From NCBI GenBank assembly GCA_947493495.1, contig CANLRN010000018.1:1-61723 (forward strand): a stretch of 61,723 bases of DNA, given 5' to 3'. This DNA is from an uncultured Aquimarina sp. (lineage in GTDB: Bacteria; Bacteroidota; Bacteroidia; Flavobacteriales; Flavobacteriaceae). Position 1 is the stretch's first letter; every line of letters starts with the position of its first letter. The notes below the pieces were generated by a model. The model was not told the DNA's origin. It made no database searches and saw nothing but the letters and a program-made list of their open reading frames with translations. Both the position numbers and the translations under genes were made by a program. Shown here one piece after another: positions 61,681 through 61,723 of the stretch.

Positions 61681-61723
61681 AATACTAGTGTTTTCTTAAT
61701 TTTTGCATAGCACCGTATGGTGA
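61681..61723 (+). repeat. Interspersed repeat, copy 3 (cut by window end)
   Basis: Reads AATACTAGTG then TTTTTGCATAGCACCGTATG up to the end of the window. The first 23 bases are identical to copy 1 (on the - strand near 25.1 kb); the GCATAGCACCGTATG core is shared with copy 2. The right half lies outside the window. Confidence 0.6.

Noticed and set aside
1..61723. tRNA, rRNA, CRISPR array, prophage or intact insertion sequence
   Set aside because: I looked for T-arm-like sequences, regular direct repeats and transposase motifs and found none that hold up. A covariance-model scan would be needed to exclude small RNAs.

Overview
This window comes from a low-GC marine member of the Flavobacteriia (Bacteroidetes). 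An agarolytic genus such as Aquimarina would fit, but that is inference. The evidence is as follows: secreted glycosidases carry type IX secretion C-terminal sorting domains; a TonB-dependent receptor is paired with a DUF4249 lipoprotein; promoters of the TTTG/TAnnTTTG type are present; there are YfhO, DUF3857, DUF5777, DUF4834 and YtxJ bacilliredoxin genes; and Bacteroidetes lipoprotein signals end in SxC. I see no tRNA, rRNA, CRISPR array or intact insertion sequence.

Positions 1-7170 are an accessory region. Eleven small genes, all on the + strand, are separated by 100-230 bp spacers that fold into long imperfect hairpins. Two units carry 10-bp ends that are exact reverse complements of each other (GTTGTAAAAC/GTTTTACAAC around one gene, GTTCTAAGCC/GGCTTAGAAC around the next three). 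That is the layout of integron gene cassettes with attC sites, but no integrase is visible. The central unit (1052-3167) encodes a type VI secretion tube protein (TssD/Hcp type) with a C-terminal extension, then a protein with an L,D-transpeptidase-like His...Ser-x-Gly-Cys motif, then an overlapping lipoprotein. I read these as carrier, peptidoglycan-targeting effector and periplasmic immunity protein. The other units hold an esterase, a lipoprotein, a flavin-binding PPOX protein with an ABM-type protein, and small membrane proteins.

Positions 7171-32945 are mostly core chromosome: glycosyltransferase-YbbR-CoaE, a two-component system (histidine kinase and OmpR-type regulator), miaA, a voltage-gated potassium channel, a DUF3857 protein, an exonuclease/GIY-YIG protein, YggS, DUF1015, a TlpA-type thioredoxin lipoprotein with a decayed paralogue beside it, an M23 peptidase, 3-hydroxyacyl-CoA dehydrogenase, a Gfo/Idh/MocA oxidoreductase, pcm, smpB, a histidine phosphatase, a phytase-like esterase protein, a GH5 cellulase-type enzyme, and a TetR regulator with its thioesterase target. 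Matching palindromes lie in front of both TetR and the thioesterase gene.

Positions 33299-44350 contain clpB, a large modular GH86 agarase/porphyranase (catalytic domain, calcium-binding repeat, CBM6, sorting domain), a YtxJ bacilliredoxin, and a four-gene YceI/DUF5777 envelope cluster that includes a c-type cytochrome motif. Positions 44452-61723 contain fumarylacetoacetase, glyA, outer-membrane barrels (one with a long Lys/Glu-rich tail), a GNAT-like protein, a surface-polysaccharide cluster (YfhO, glycosyltransferase, flippase), a second PPOX protein, and a TonB receptor/DUF4249 pair. An interspersed repeat of about 90 bp occurs three times (near 25.07, 43.09 and 61.70 kb), and several gene remnants sit in the larger gaps.
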